Shown: positions 25,843 through 34,934 of the stretch, piece by piece
Layout of the letters: every line of letters starts with the position of its first letter
Numbering within the stretch: the first letter of the stretch is position 1
NCBI RefSeq assembly: GCF_008629695.1
Contig: NZ_VWSH01000004.1
Span: 186,001-250,000 of the forward strand
Source: Taibaiella lutea
Lineage (GTDB): Bacteria; Bacteroidota; Bacteroidia; Chitinophagales; Chitinophagaceae
DNA length: 64,000 bases
Reading direction: 5' to 3'
The notes under the pieces: generated by a model
The model's database searches: none
What the model saw: the letters and a program-made list of their open reading frames with translations, nothing else
Told to the model about the DNA's origin: nothing
Position numbers and translations under genes: made by a program

Positions 25843-27246
25843 ATGGCATTAAGCAAAATATGGAGTTCCTTTATTCTTATAGCAATACTGGCCGCTTCTG
25901 TTCAATTATTAAGTAATCATGATCATCGTGCCATTTACAGTAAAATGGTAATCGGGAAATCGGGCGATACTTCGCAGACCAGGATTTATGCAAGCCAGCA
26001 GGTTCCGCCGGAAATTCTGGTGCAGCTTAACGGAGCAAATACGTTTAAAAAAGGCGATGACAGGATCATTAAAAATGAAGATGGTTCTGTTATTACTTAT
26101 AAGGAACAAACCGCCGATGGTATTCTGGCAACCTGTAAAGTGGCTGTTGAAATTTGTCTCGGTCTTATCGGAATCATGGCTTTGTTTATGGGTTTCATGC
26201 GTATTGCCGAAAATGCAGGCGGCATACGGCTGCTTTCGAGAATTATAGGCCCTTTTTTCTCTAAATTATTTCCCGAAGTGCCCAAAGGCCATCCGGCATT
26301 CGGCCACATGATGCTGAATTTTTCTGCTAATCTTTTAGGATTGGACAATGCAGCTACACCATTCGGTATCAAGGCTATGGAAAGTTTACAGGAACTGAAT
26401 CCCGACAAAGACAGGGCAACCAATTCGCAAATCATGTTTTTGTGTTTGCACGCTGCCGGACTTACTTTGATTCCTGTCTCTATCATCGCATTACGACAAA
26501 ACCTGAATGCAGCAAAACCAACCGACATTTTCCTGCCATGTATGATTGCAACTTTTGTGGCAACCATTGCGGCCATGAGCATTATTGCCATCAAGCAAAG
26601 AATCAATCTCTTTCAGCCTGTTATACTTGCATGGGTTTTAGGTATTTCTGCATTGATTGCTTTAATGATTGTAGGATTGAATGGCATGAGTAAAGAAGGC
26701 ATGGAAGCCTTTTCAGGAATGTTGAGCAATGGCCTGATTTTACTTATTTTCTTTGCAATTGTATTTGGCGCCTGGTATAAAAAAATAAACGTGTTTGATG
26801 CTTTTGTGGATGGTGCCAAAGGCGGCTTTGAGACTTCTATAAAAATTATTCCTTATCTGGTTGGTATGTTGGTAGCTATCAGCATGTTGCGTACCAGCGG
26901 CGTGTTTGATATTATTACTAATGGATTGAAATATGTTTTCACACTTTGTAATCTTAATACCAATATTGTAGATGCTTTGCCTACGGCACTGATCAAACCT
27001 TTGAGCGGAAGCGGAGCAAGAGGTATGATGGTAGATACAATGAAGGTTTTCGGGCCTGATTCTTTTGCAGGAAGATTGAGCTGTGTATTTCAGGGTTCCT
27101 CCGATACCACGTTTTATGTAATTGCGGTTTACTTCGGTGCAGTGAGCGTTAAGAATACGCGCTACGCCATTGGTTCTATGCTGCTTGCCGACTTAATAGG
27201 GATTATTACGGCTATTATAATTTGTAGCCTCTGGCATTGGGGATGA
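25843..27246 (+). CDS. Nucleoside-recognition (SpmA-SpmB fusion-like) membrane protein
   Basis: 467 residues with a membrane segment at the N-terminus (about 8-24), a soluble insert to about 95, and then some ten helices. Two Gate/nucleoside-recognition halves are visible. The first, around 100-215, has MMLNFSANLLGLDNAATPFGIKAM, the SpmA signature. The second, around 320-460, has KPLSGSGARGMMVDTMK and FQGSSDTTFYVIAVYFGAV, the SpmB signature. In Bacillus the two halves are separate spore-maturation genes; Bacteroidota often carry them fused, and their role outside sporulation is not established. The start codon fits a clear ATG after a short leader. Confidence 0.85.
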   Translation: MALSKIWSSFILIAILAASVQLLSNHDHRAIYSKMVIGKSGDTSQTRIYASQQVPPEILVQLNGANTFKKGDDRIIKNEDGSVITYKEQTADGILATCKVAVEICLGLIGIMALFMGFMRIAENAGGIRLLSRIIGPFFSKLFPEVPKGHPAFGHMMLNFSANLLGLDNAATPFGIKAMESLQELNPDKDRATNSQIMFLCLHAAGLTLIPVSIIALRQNLNAAKPTDIFLPCMIATFVATIAAMSIIAIKQRINLFQPVILAWVLGISALIALMIVGLNGMSKEGMEAFSGMLSNGLILLIFFAIVFGAWYKKINVFDAFVDGAKGGFETSIKIIPYLVGMLVAISMLRTSGVFDIITNGLKYVFTLCNLNTNIVDALPTALIKPLSGSGARGMMVDTMKVFGPDSFAGRLSCVFQGSSDTTFYVIAVYFGAVSVKNTRYAIGSMLLADLIGIITAIIICSLWHWG

Positions 27247-27275
27247 TAATGTTGACTGTATAATATTTGTCTTTT

Positions 27276-27325
27276 ATAATTATAGCTATGACGACTTTTT
27301 AAAAGTTATCATAGCTATAATTATA
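27276..27325. repeat. Long inverted repeat between convergent genes
   Basis: ATAATTATAGCTATGA and complement around GACTTTTTAAAAGTT. The centre matches the GACAACTTTTTAAAAGTTGTC core of the palindromes at 15778, 24806 and 31531. It likely terminates both the SpmAB-like gene and purB. Confidence 0.65.
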
Positions 27326-27345
27326 TTACAATTGAAAAACAATTA

Positions 27346-28695
27346 TTAGTATTCAGCTGTAACGCCAACATAATTCTGTGGTGTTATAGCCAATAGTTCT
27401 TTTTTTACTTTATCAGAAACAGCAAGTGTTTCAATAAATGCATGCATTGTCTTTTTTGTAATGGTTTGCTGACCGCGTGTCAAATCTTTCAATGCCTCGT
27501 AAGGTTTAGGGAATTGTTCCCTGCGCAGAATAGTTTGAATGGCTTCTGCTACAACAGCCCAGTTGTTTTCCAGGTCATCGTTCAATTTAGCCTCGTTCAA
27601 TACTAACTTGCCAATACCTTTTTCCAAAGATTTTAATGCCAGTAAAGCATGTGCAACAGGTACACCTATATTTCTTAATACCGTAGAATCCGTCAAATCT
27701 CTTTGCAAACGGCTGATAGGCAACTTAGCAGAAAGATGCTCGTATAAAGCATTTGCAACACCCAGGTTACCTTCCGCATTTTCAAAATCAATAGGATTCA
27801 CTTTATGCGGCATAGCGCTGGAACCGACTTCGCCTTTCTTCGTTTTTTGTTTAAAGTAATCAACCGAAACGTAAGTCCATATATCTCTTGCAAAGTCAAT
27901 CAGTATATTATTAATACGCTTTAAAGTATCGAAGTGAGCCGCAAGGTTATCGTAATGTTCAATCTGCGTTGTGAACTGCATTCTTTGCAATCCCAGTTTT
28001 TCATTCACAAAATCATTGCCGAATGCAACCCAGTCTTTCTTTCCGAATGCAACATGATGGGCATTGAAATTACCTGTTGCACCACCAAATTTTGCTGCAT
28101 ATGGAACATAAGAAAACAGGTCAACCTGATTTTGCAAACGTTCTACAAACACCATCATTTCTTTTCCTAAAGAAGTGGGAGATGCAGCCTGGCCATGTGT
28201 GCGGGCCAATAGAGGAACTTTGCTCCATGATTTGGCCAGTTTGTGCAAAGTAGAAATAAGATTCAGCAAGGAAGGCATGTAAACCTCTTCCATGGCCTCT
28301 TTCCATGATAAAGGAATAGCGGTGTTATTTACATCCTGAGAAGTAAGGCCGAAGTGAACCCATTCAGAACAGGCTTCTCCGCCTAATTCAACCAGCTTTT
28401 CCTTAATGAAATACTCAACGGCTTTCACATCATGATTGGTTACCTTTTCCGTATCTTTTACTTTCTGCGCATCTTCTTCCGTCAGATTTTCATAAATAGC
28501 ACGAAGCTTTGACGCTGTAATAGCAGCCGGCAATTTAAAAATTTTGGCTTCTGCCAAAGCAAGAAAATATTCAATTTCAACTCTGATGCGGTAGCGAATC
28601 AGACCGTACTCCGAGAAGTAAGGTGCAAGTTCTTCCAATTGTTTGCGGTAGCGTCCGTCAACAGGACTGATAGCAGAAAGAGGGGTTAAATTCAT
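27346..28695 (-). CDS. purB: Adenylosuccinate lyase
   Basis: 449 residues of the fumarase/aspartase superfamily. The signature loop reads GSSAMPHKVNPIDFENAEGN, and other family segments are visible: TSQDVNNTAIPLSW, the catalytic-His region ARTHGQAASPTSLGKE, and the N-terminal SPVDGRYRKQL that is typical of the E. coli-type PurB. It cleaves succinyl-AICAR and adenylosuccinate in purine synthesis. The gene is monocistronic and divergent from the DUF5686 gene. Length matches E. coli (456). Confidence 0.96.
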   Translation of the reverse strand: MNLTPLSAISPVDGRYRKQLEELAPYFSEYGLIRYRIRVEIEYFLALAEAKIFKLPAAITASKLRAIYENLTEEDAQKVKDTEKVTNHDVKAVEYFIKEKLVELGGEACSEWVHFGLTSQDVNNTAIPLSWKEAMEEVYMPSLLNLISTLHKLAKSWSKVPLLARTHGQAASPTSLGKEMMVFVERLQNQVDLFSYVPYAAKFGGATGNFNAHHVAFGKKDWVAFGNDFVNEKLGLQRMQFTTQIEHYDNLAAHFDTLKRINNILIDFARDIWTYVSVDYFKQKTKKGEVGSSAMPHKVNPIDFENAEGNLGVANALYEHLSAKLPISRLQRDLTDSTVLRNIGVPVAHALLALKSLEKGIGKLVLNEAKLNDDLENNWAVVAEAIQTILRREQFPKPYEALKDLTRGQQTITKKTMHAFIETLAVSDKVKKELLAITPQNYVGVTAEY

Positions 28696-28980
28696 GGGTG
28701 CAAAAGTAAGGAATATTGAAATCCGATTAAGTTTTTTCAGAAAATCAATGTTTCGTCGAAGAATTAACGGCTTATGTCTAAAATACTTAAAGCCATGAAA
28801 TGACGTATTGTAGGTTTGTATAAGTATTAAAACACAGCAATTATTGCTACGTTGACATTAAAGCCAAATAAATACAAACAACGTAGTAACAATTTAAGGC
28901 CCAAAACGATTTACTTGTTTGAAAACATTATATAAATTGTACCATTTAATCCGCACACTCACCGCAATACTAAATATATC

Positions 28981-31512
28981 ATGATCAGAAGAAAATTTTA
29001 CATCACTGCAACACATGTCATCCTACTTGTATTTTTATCTTCTTCCGTTTTTGCTGCCGTTATCAAGGGCCGTGTAACAGACGAAAACGGAGAAGGACTT
29101 CCTTTCGCAACAGTTGTAGAGAAAGGAACGACCAACGGAACTTCTGCCAATGGAGATGGCTATTACTCACTGGAAATCCCTGATGGCATTCATAATATTA
29201 CAGCACAGTATATGGGCTATCAATCGGTGACCAAACCTGTAAATACCAATACCGAAAAGGGTGCGGTAAATTTCAAATTGAACCCACAGGCACTGGAAAT
29301 GAAGGAAGTTGTAATTAATGGAAATGGAGAGGATCCTGCTTACCCCATTATGCGTAAGGTTATTGAAAAAAGGAAGTACCATGCTGATCTTGTAAAATCA
29401 TTTGAAACAGATATTTATCTCAAAGGAGTGTTCCGTATCCGCAGTTTTCCAAAAAAGATAATGGGTTTTAAGCTTTCAGCAGAAGACAGAAGTGAAATGG
29501 GACTGGATTCATCAGGAAAAGGTATTGTTTATTTACTGGAAGAATACACCAAGTATTTCCGCCAGGATTCAAAAGAATTTACAAAAGTTGTTTCGTTAAG
29601 ACAAAGCGGAGACCCCAAAGGTATTGGCTTTGCAACCATGCCGCCTATCACCAATATTTATGAAAACAATTTCCCTATCATAGATGGTATCAGCAAAAGG
29701 GGCTTTATTTCTCCGGCCAACAGCAATGCGTTTCTTTATTATAAATACAAATTCATGGGAAGCTATATGGACGGCGACCTTATGATTAATAAAATAAAAG
29801 TAACACCAAAGCGTAAGTTTGAGCCGTTGTTCAGCGGTTATGTATATGTTGTGGATGACGAATGGGTATTTCAAAGCGTAGATCTGACATTGACCAAAGA
29901 ATCGCAAATGGACCAGTTAGATACTCTAAAGCTGGAACAAACGTATGTTCCTGTTAAAAAGGATCTATGGATTGTACAGAGCCAGGTTATTTATCCGGTG
30001 GCAAAAATTTTAGGAGTTGAATTTGCAGGTAGTTTTATTACTTCTTATAAAAACCAGAAAGTAAACCAGGCAATTGATGATAAAATCTTTCAGGATAATA
30101 TTATCTCAGCATACGACAGCACAGCCAATGACAAACCTATTTCTTATTGGGATAGCATCAGACCTATTCCTTTGGATAACGACGAAATAAGAGATTTTAA
30201 AGTAAAAGACAGTCTGTATGCAATAGAAAACAGCAAATCAGACTCAATCAAGAAATCATCTTCCACAAATTTAGGCTTCACTTCTTTTCTTTTCGGACAA
30301 CCATCAGTCCGTCGCGGGAAAGATACATGGAGCATGGAATCCATATTAAATTCTGTTGCCTACAATACGGTTGAAGGATTGAACACAACATTGACCTTAA
30401 ATTGGAATCATAAAATAAATGACAACAAGAATTATTATCTGCAACTTCAAAACAGATATGGCTTCAGCAATAAGCATTACAATGCCCTGATGAAGTTCAA
30501 CTATACTTCAAGAGATGATTACTGGCGCGGCAGGAACTGGAGTCTTAATGTGTATGGTGGCAAGTATGTTTACCAGTTGAATGGCGACGTGCCGATTACT
30601 CCTTTCATCAATGAATTGTACACTTTGATTGGCGGTAATAACTATATGAAGTTATATGAAAAAAGTTATGGCAAAATAAGGCTCGGACGTAATTGGGGTA
30701 ATGGCTTCAGCGGCTCTGCCTTTGTTTCCTATGAACATAGAATGCCGTTGGAAAATACCACAGATTATACTTTCAGCAAAAGCAACAGAGATAATCTTAC
30801 ACCAAACAATCCTGTAAACTTAGGAACATTTGAGACTCACAATGCAGCACTGGCTGGTTTTGCATTAAGTTATCAACCCGGATGGAAATATATTAAATAC
30901 CCTAAATTCAAAAGTGCGCAACATTCTGACGCGCCTATTTTTACAGCACGTTATACAAAAGGCATTCCAAATATATTCGACAGTAAATCAGATTTTGATA
31001 AGTGGAGTATAGAAGTTGAACATGAAATCGGCTTAAGGCTTTTAGGAAAAGTAAATTACAAGCTTATTGCAGGAGGTTTCTTTAATAACAGTTATGTTGG
31101 TATTCCTGATATGAAACACCTTTTCGGAGACCAGACATTTTTGGCAAATCCTTATCTGAACAGTTTCCAGTTGGCGCCTTATTACCGTTTCAGCAATGCA
31201 GAGAAGGTTTATGGAGAAGGGCACGTGGAATGGCACCTGAATGGCTGGCTTACTAATAAAATACCCGTGTTTCGCCGCCTTAACTGGAATCTTGTCGGAG
31301 CATCCAATGTATTATATATAAACCAGGATAGCTATTATGCGGAAGTATCTGTGGGACTTGAAAATATCGGTGCTAAGTTTTTACGCTTCGGACGTGTAGA
31401 TGTAGTGGCAGGGTACGAAAGTGGCAAAGGAAAACCATCCATCGGTGTGAGAGTCGGATTGGGCGAGGTATTATGGCAAATATTGGGTATCAGTACAGGA
31501 CCAAAAGATTAA
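28981..31512 (+). CDS. DUF5686 outer-membrane protein with carboxypeptidase-regulatory-like domain
   Basis: 843 residues. A signal peptide (about 1-25, ending VFA-A) precedes a CarboxypepD_reg-like beta-sandwich (about 27-100: KGRVTDENGEGLPFATVVEKGTT...GYYSLEIPDG...). A large region follows that reads like an outer-membrane beta-barrel with many aromatic-rich amphipathic strands and ends in a strand-like C-terminus. It lacks a TonB box and plug, so it is not a TonB receptor. This architecture is a widespread Bacteroidota family (DUF5686) of unknown function at the outer membrane. It is single-gene, divergent from purB across 285 bp. That spacer has a TAGGTTTG box at 28811-28818 but no clear -33 partner. 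Confidence 0.8.
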   Translation: MIRRKFYITATHVILLVFLSSSVFAAVIKGRVTDENGEGLPFATVVEKGTTNGTSANGDGYYSLEIPDGIHNITAQYMGYQSVTKPVNTNTEKGAVNFKLNPQALEMKEVVINGNGEDPAYPIMRKVIEKRKYHADLVKSFETDIYLKGVFRIRSFPKKIMGFKLSAEDRSEMGLDSSGKGIVYLLEEYTKYFRQDSKEFTKVVSLRQSGDPKGIGFATMPPITNIYENNFPIIDGISKRGFISPANSNAFLYYKYKFMGSYMDGDLMINKIKVTPKRKFEPLFSGYVYVVDDEWVFQSVDLTLTKESQMDQLDTLKLEQTYVPVKKDLWIVQSQVIYPVAKILGVEFAGSFITSYKNQKVNQAIDDKIFQDNIISAYDSTANDKPISYWDSIRPIPLDNDEIRDFKVKDSLYAIENSKSDSIKKSSSTNLGFTSFLFGQPSVRRGKDTWSMESILNSVAYNTVEGLNTTLTLNWNHKINDNKNYYLQLQNRYGFSNKHYNALMKFNYTSRDDYWRGRNWSLNVYGGKYVYQLNGDVPITPFINELYTLIGGNNYMKLYEKSYGKIRLGRNWGNGFSGSAFVSYEHRMPLENTTDYTFSKSNRDNLTPNNPVNLGTFETHNAALAGFALSYQPGWKYIKYPKFKSAQHSDAPIFTARYTKGIPNIFDSKSDFDKWSIEVEHEIGLRLLGKVNYKLIAGGFFNNSYVGIPDMKHLFGDQTFLANPYLNSFQLAPYYRFSNAEKVYGEGHVEWHLNGWLTNKIPVFRRLNWNLVGASNVLYINQDSYYAEVSVGLENIGAKFLRFGRVDVVAGYESGKGKPSIGVRVGLGEVLWQILGISTGPKD

Positions 31513-31530
31513 ATTTTCTTTTTTGATTAT

Positions 31531-31563
31531 AGGTTTGACAACTTTTAAAAAGTAGTCAAATCT
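31531..31563. repeat. Dispersed palindrome, GATTTGACAACTTTT family, copy 3
   Basis: AGGTTTGACAACTTTT-A-AAAAGTAGTCAAATCT, two mismatches between the arms, 18 bp after the DUF5686 stop codon. Confidence 0.75.
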
Positions 31564-31570
31564 ATTGGTA

Positions 31571-31601
31571 GTAAAGCCCGCTTTATAAAAGCGGGCTTTA
31601 C
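31571..31601. terminator. Bidirectional terminator
   Basis: GTAAAGCCCGCTTT-ATA-AAAGCGGGCTTTAC hairpin between the convergent DUF5686 and pseudouridine synthase genes. Confidence 0.8.
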
Positions 31602-31604
31602 TAT

Positions 31605-32351
31605 TTATCCGAATTTTTCATTCTCCCTCAAGTATCTCCATTTGCCCGGGGGTAATTCTCCCAATCGCACGTTCCCCATCCTGATTCTTTTCAGTCCTAT
31701 TACATGCAAACCCACCAATTCACACATTCTGCGTATCTGACGTTTCTTTCCTTGTTTGAGTATAAAACGTAACTGATCTTCGTTTTGGATAGTAACTTTT
31801 GCGGGGCGCAGCTTTTCACCATCAAGACTTAAACCATGGTTCAATAAGCTCAAACCATTCGGTACCATTGTACCTCTTACTCTTACAAGATATTCTTTTT
31901 CGATACCGCTGTTTTCACCAATAAGCTGTTTGGCAACAACACCATCCTGTGTCAATACCAGTAAACCCACAGAATCAATATCCAACCTTCCTGCAGGAGC
32001 AAGGCCATATTTGTGCTGATCGCTATACCTGATATTGCTTTTATCTTCCTGCCAGTGATTTTGTGGCGTAATTAGCTCTGCAGCCGCTTTGTAACCTTTT
32101 TCAGGCTGGGCGCTTACATAGCCTACAGGTTTATTAAGAATAATTGTAACCCGGTTTGATTGTTGTTGCTGCCCCTGATGATTTAGTGTAATCTTATCGC
32201 TTTCGGTTACTTTATGGCCTTTTTCTGTAATGACTTCACCATTTACCTTCACCCATCCTTTCACAATATAACCATCCGCCTCGCGGCGTGAGCATATACC
32301 AAGATGCGCCATGCGCTTGGCTAAGCGCATAATGTCATTATCATTATTCAT
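31605..32351 (-). CDS. RluF-like RNA pseudouridine synthase
   Basis: About 248 residues. An N-terminal S4 RNA-binding domain (RLAKRMAHLGICSRREADGYI...VKVNGEVI, about 8-60) is followed by an RsuA/RluF-type catalytic domain with Asp in GRLDIDSVGLLVL and GIEKEYLVRV, then KQGKKRQIRRMCELVGLHVIGLKRIRMGNV. This converts a uridine in 23S rRNA or tRNA to pseudouridine; the overall pattern is closest to RluF, but the target is not decidable. The open frame begins at a GTG (32366). I used the ATG at 32351 (MNNDNDIM) as the more likely start. Confidence 0.85.
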   Translation of the reverse strand: MNNDNDIMRLAKRMAHLGICSRREADGYIVKGWVKVNGEVITEKGHKVTESDKITLNHQGQQQQSNRVTIILNKPVGYVSAQPEKGYKAAAELITPQNHWQEDKSNIRYSDQHKYGLAPAGRLDIDSVGLLVLTQDGVVAKQLIGENSGIEKEYLVRVRGTMVPNGLSLLNHGLSLDGEKLRPAKVTIQNEDQLRFILKQGKKRQIRRMCELVGLHVIGLKRIRMGNVRLGELPPGKWRYLRENEKFG

Positions 32352-32446
32352 ATTCAGTTGCTTCACGGAACCTGGAATCTGCTTCAGGTCAAAGCGGCAA
32401 ATTTAATCAAAAAGATAGTAGCAAACAGGTCTTGCCGGAGGTAATC

Positions 32447-34792
32447 TTAATTAAGAAGCGGAAGTGTAAAGTGAAATACAGAGCCTTTATCCGGTGTGCT
32501 TTCCGCCCATATATTGCCTCCATGCCCCTGAATGATTTCAGCACACAAATATAAACCTATACCAAAGCCGGAGATGAAACGGTTCTGATTGTTTTCCACG
32601 CGGTAAAATCTGTCAAAAAGCTTTTTTATATCCTGTTCATTAATGCCTATGCCTTCATCGTGTACGCTTATCTTAACCATACCATTGTGTTCCGAACAAT
32701 CTATGTGTATAGCACTGTTTTTTTGCGAATATTTTACTGCATTGCTTAAAAGGTTTAAAATAACGGAGCCTATTTTTTCTTTATCTGCATTCACTGTAAA
32801 AGTGTCGCAATGGGTTGTTTTAATAACGTGTGACGAAAATATAAGACTTGCATCGTCCTTGATTTCTTCAATTAAGTCATTCAGGTTAAAATGTTCTTTA
32901 TTGAGCAGTAATTTGCCCGATTCGAGACGGGAAACATTCAGGAAGCCATCAATAAGCGAACCCATGCGTTTCACCTGATTGTCTGCTTTTTTCAATACCT
33001 GCTTCATGAATTCATCTTTCGCCAATTCTATTTCCATCAACATCTGGATGTATGCTTTCACGGATGTCAAAGGCGTTTTCAGTTCATGGCTCACCATACT
33101 GATGAAATCATTCTTGCGTAGCTCGTCAGATTTTTGTTCGGTTATGTCCAGTACGGAACCGATAAAACGTAACGGCTTATCCTGTTCGTCGAAGTAAGTT
33201 TTGCCTTTGGCTCTTACCCAGCGCAGTTTTTTATCATCGAGGCCTATAGTTCTGTATTCCACATCATAATCACCATTGCTGACCGATTTTATATAAACTT
33301 CTTCTATTTTTTTGTGAATGCGTTCTTTATCATCAGGGTGCAATCCCGCGAGAAAATCTTTTTCATAGCTGACAGGATCAGCATGGCTGATACCGAATAA
33401 GGTACGGCAACGTTCATCCCATTCCATTGTGCCTTTTTGCAGGTCCAAATCGAAGGTGCCAAGCTGCGCTGCTTCTTTCGAGAGGCGGGCTTGTTCATAA
33501 ATACGTTCCAGTTCTTTTTGCGCATTTACCTGACGGGTAATGTCATTGGAAACACCAATGATTCTTATAGCCTTACCATCACGTCCATAATAAGGTTTAC
33601 CGTGAACACTTATCCAATGAATACTGCCATCGGGCCATCTTACCGGATATTTGGCATGATACAGCGTTTTATTCGCAATGGCTTTGTCTCTCAAAGCCAC
33701 AACTTCCGGCATATACTCCGGAAGAATAGCATCAATAAACAATTGTAAATTGAAAGGAGCATCTGCCGGATAGCCGAAATTGGCCTTGTATTGGGCATTG
33801 CAAATCATATTGCCGGTGGTAAAGTCAAGGTCAAAAGAGCCCAGGTTGGCAGCGTCAAGTGCCATTTCAAGGCGTTGGGTACTTTCTTTTAATTGCTCAG
33901 AAACTGTTTTTTCAGGAGTAATATCCTGAATAATGCCGCTTAATCTGATAGCTTCTTTATTAGCATTGAATATGGCCTTACCCATTGCCCTGATGTTCCG
34001 GGATGCTGCAGTTTCTATATTTACAATACTGTATTCTATGTCATAATGGCCGCCGGATTCATAAGTCAAAGCTTGCTTTATTGCCTCACGGACGCGTTCC
34101 CTGTCACATGGCACAATTGCTTCCAATGCTTCCGACAGTTCAATTTCGCTGTCCGCATTCAGGCCAAACCACGCCTTTAGTCGGCTATTACCTACAAAAC
34201 TACCCGTTAAAGGATTTAAATCCCAGGTGCCGAGATCGGCTGCATCAAGTGCGAAATCGAGTTCATTCTTTGCGTTCAGCAGTTCATGATGTGCCTGCAC
34301 CTGTCTGGTGGTTTCGGAACAAATGACCAATACGCCGCCGGGATTACCACTCTCATCATTCACCCTGCTGTAACTAAAAGTCCAGTAAACATCTTCAAGG
34401 CGGTTGTTCCTGTAAATTGGTATCAGCTGGTCTTCATTGAAAGTAGAAGAGCCTCCCGACATTACCTGGTCTATCAAAGGTTTAATAATGGGCCATATTT
34501 CAGGCCAGCAATCTTCGCCTCTTTGCCCTATAGCTGTAGGGTGTTTGCCATTATTACCAAGACTGGGACGGTAAGCATCATTGTAAAACTGAATCAAATC
34601 AGGCCCCCACCACAAGAACATGGGAAAGCGGGAATTGAGCATGATACTTAATGTGGTCAATAAACTTTGAGGCCAGTATTCAGGTTTGCCAAGTACGTTT
34701 TCAGACCAGTCATAGGCACGAATCAGCTTGCCCATTTCGCCACCATCTCTCAGGTACTGAAACGTATTTATAGTGGGGTTATCGGAAGACAT
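32447..34792 (-). CDS. Multi-PAS sensor histidine kinase (cytoplasmic)
   Basis: 781 residues with no membrane helices or signal peptide. Four PAS-type sensor domains run from about 35 to 545; each end shows a PAC-like element (GVLVICSETTRQ, IRLSGIIQDITPE, IRIIGVSNDITRQ, LRFIGSVLDITEQ). The kinase core follows: FISMVSHELKTPLTSVKAYIQML with His569, then HATPase motifs LLNLLSNAVKYSQ, VHDEGIGINEQ and GFGIGLYLCAEII. No receiver domain is fused and no response regulator is adjacent. The kinase is preceded by a clean promoter and faces the rluF-like gene's upstream side. The signal is unknown; multi-PAS kinases often bind small ligands or cofactors. Confidence 0.9.
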   Translation of the reverse strand: MSSDNPTINTFQYLRDGGEMGKLIRAYDWSENVLGKPEYWPQSLLTTLSIMLNSRFPMFLWWGPDLIQFYNDAYRPSLGNNGKHPTAIGQRGEDCWPEIWPIIKPLIDQVMSGGSSTFNEDQLIPIYRNNRLEDVYWTFSYSRVNDESGNPGGVLVICSETTRQVQAHHELLNAKNELDFALDAADLGTWDLNPLTGSFVGNSRLKAWFGLNADSEIELSEALEAIVPCDRERVREAIKQALTYESGGHYDIEYSIVNIETAASRNIRAMGKAIFNANKEAIRLSGIIQDITPEKTVSEQLKESTQRLEMALDAANLGSFDLDFTTGNMICNAQYKANFGYPADAPFNLQLFIDAILPEYMPEVVALRDKAIANKTLYHAKYPVRWPDGSIHWISVHGKPYYGRDGKAIRIIGVSNDITRQVNAQKELERIYEQARLSKEAAQLGTFDLDLQKGTMEWDERCRTLFGISHADPVSYEKDFLAGLHPDDKERIHKKIEEVYIKSVSNGDYDVEYRTIGLDDKKLRWVRAKGKTYFDEQDKPLRFIGSVLDITEQKSDELRKNDFISMVSHELKTPLTSVKAYIQMLMEIELAKDEFMKQVLKKADNQVKRMGSLIDGFLNVSRLESGKLLLNKEHFNLNDLIEEIKDDASLIFSSHVIKTTHCDTFTVNADKEKIGSVILNLLSNAVKYSQKNSAIHIDCSEHNGMVKISVHDEGIGINEQDIKKLFDRFYRVENNQNRFISGFGIGLYLCAEIIQGHGGNIWAESTPDKGSVFHFTLPLLN

Positions 34793-34816
34793 TTATTATT
34801 GGTTATACCTTTTCAC

Positions 34817-34847
34817 CAAAGCTAATAGATACAAGGCATAAATACAA
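34817..34847 (-). promoter_or_regulatory. Promoter of the multi-PAS kinase
   Basis: Minus strand TTG (34847-34845), 20 bp, TAGCTTTG (34824-34817): a full match to the Bacteroidetes -33/-7 pattern, ending 24 bp before the start codon. Confidence 0.5.
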
Positions 34848-34900
34848 GAGATTTATGTTTAACAAAGGGAGGTAAGCTTTGGATATAACAAATAAGTTAC

Positions 34901-34931
34901 AAAAGAGGGCTGCCAGAAACAGCCCTCTTTT
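34901..34931 (-). terminator. Terminator of the amino-acid permease gene
   Basis: AAAAGAGGGCTG-CCAGAAA-CAGCCCTCTTTT hairpin just past the permease stop codon on the minus strand. Confidence 0.85.
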
Positions 34932-34934
34932 GTA

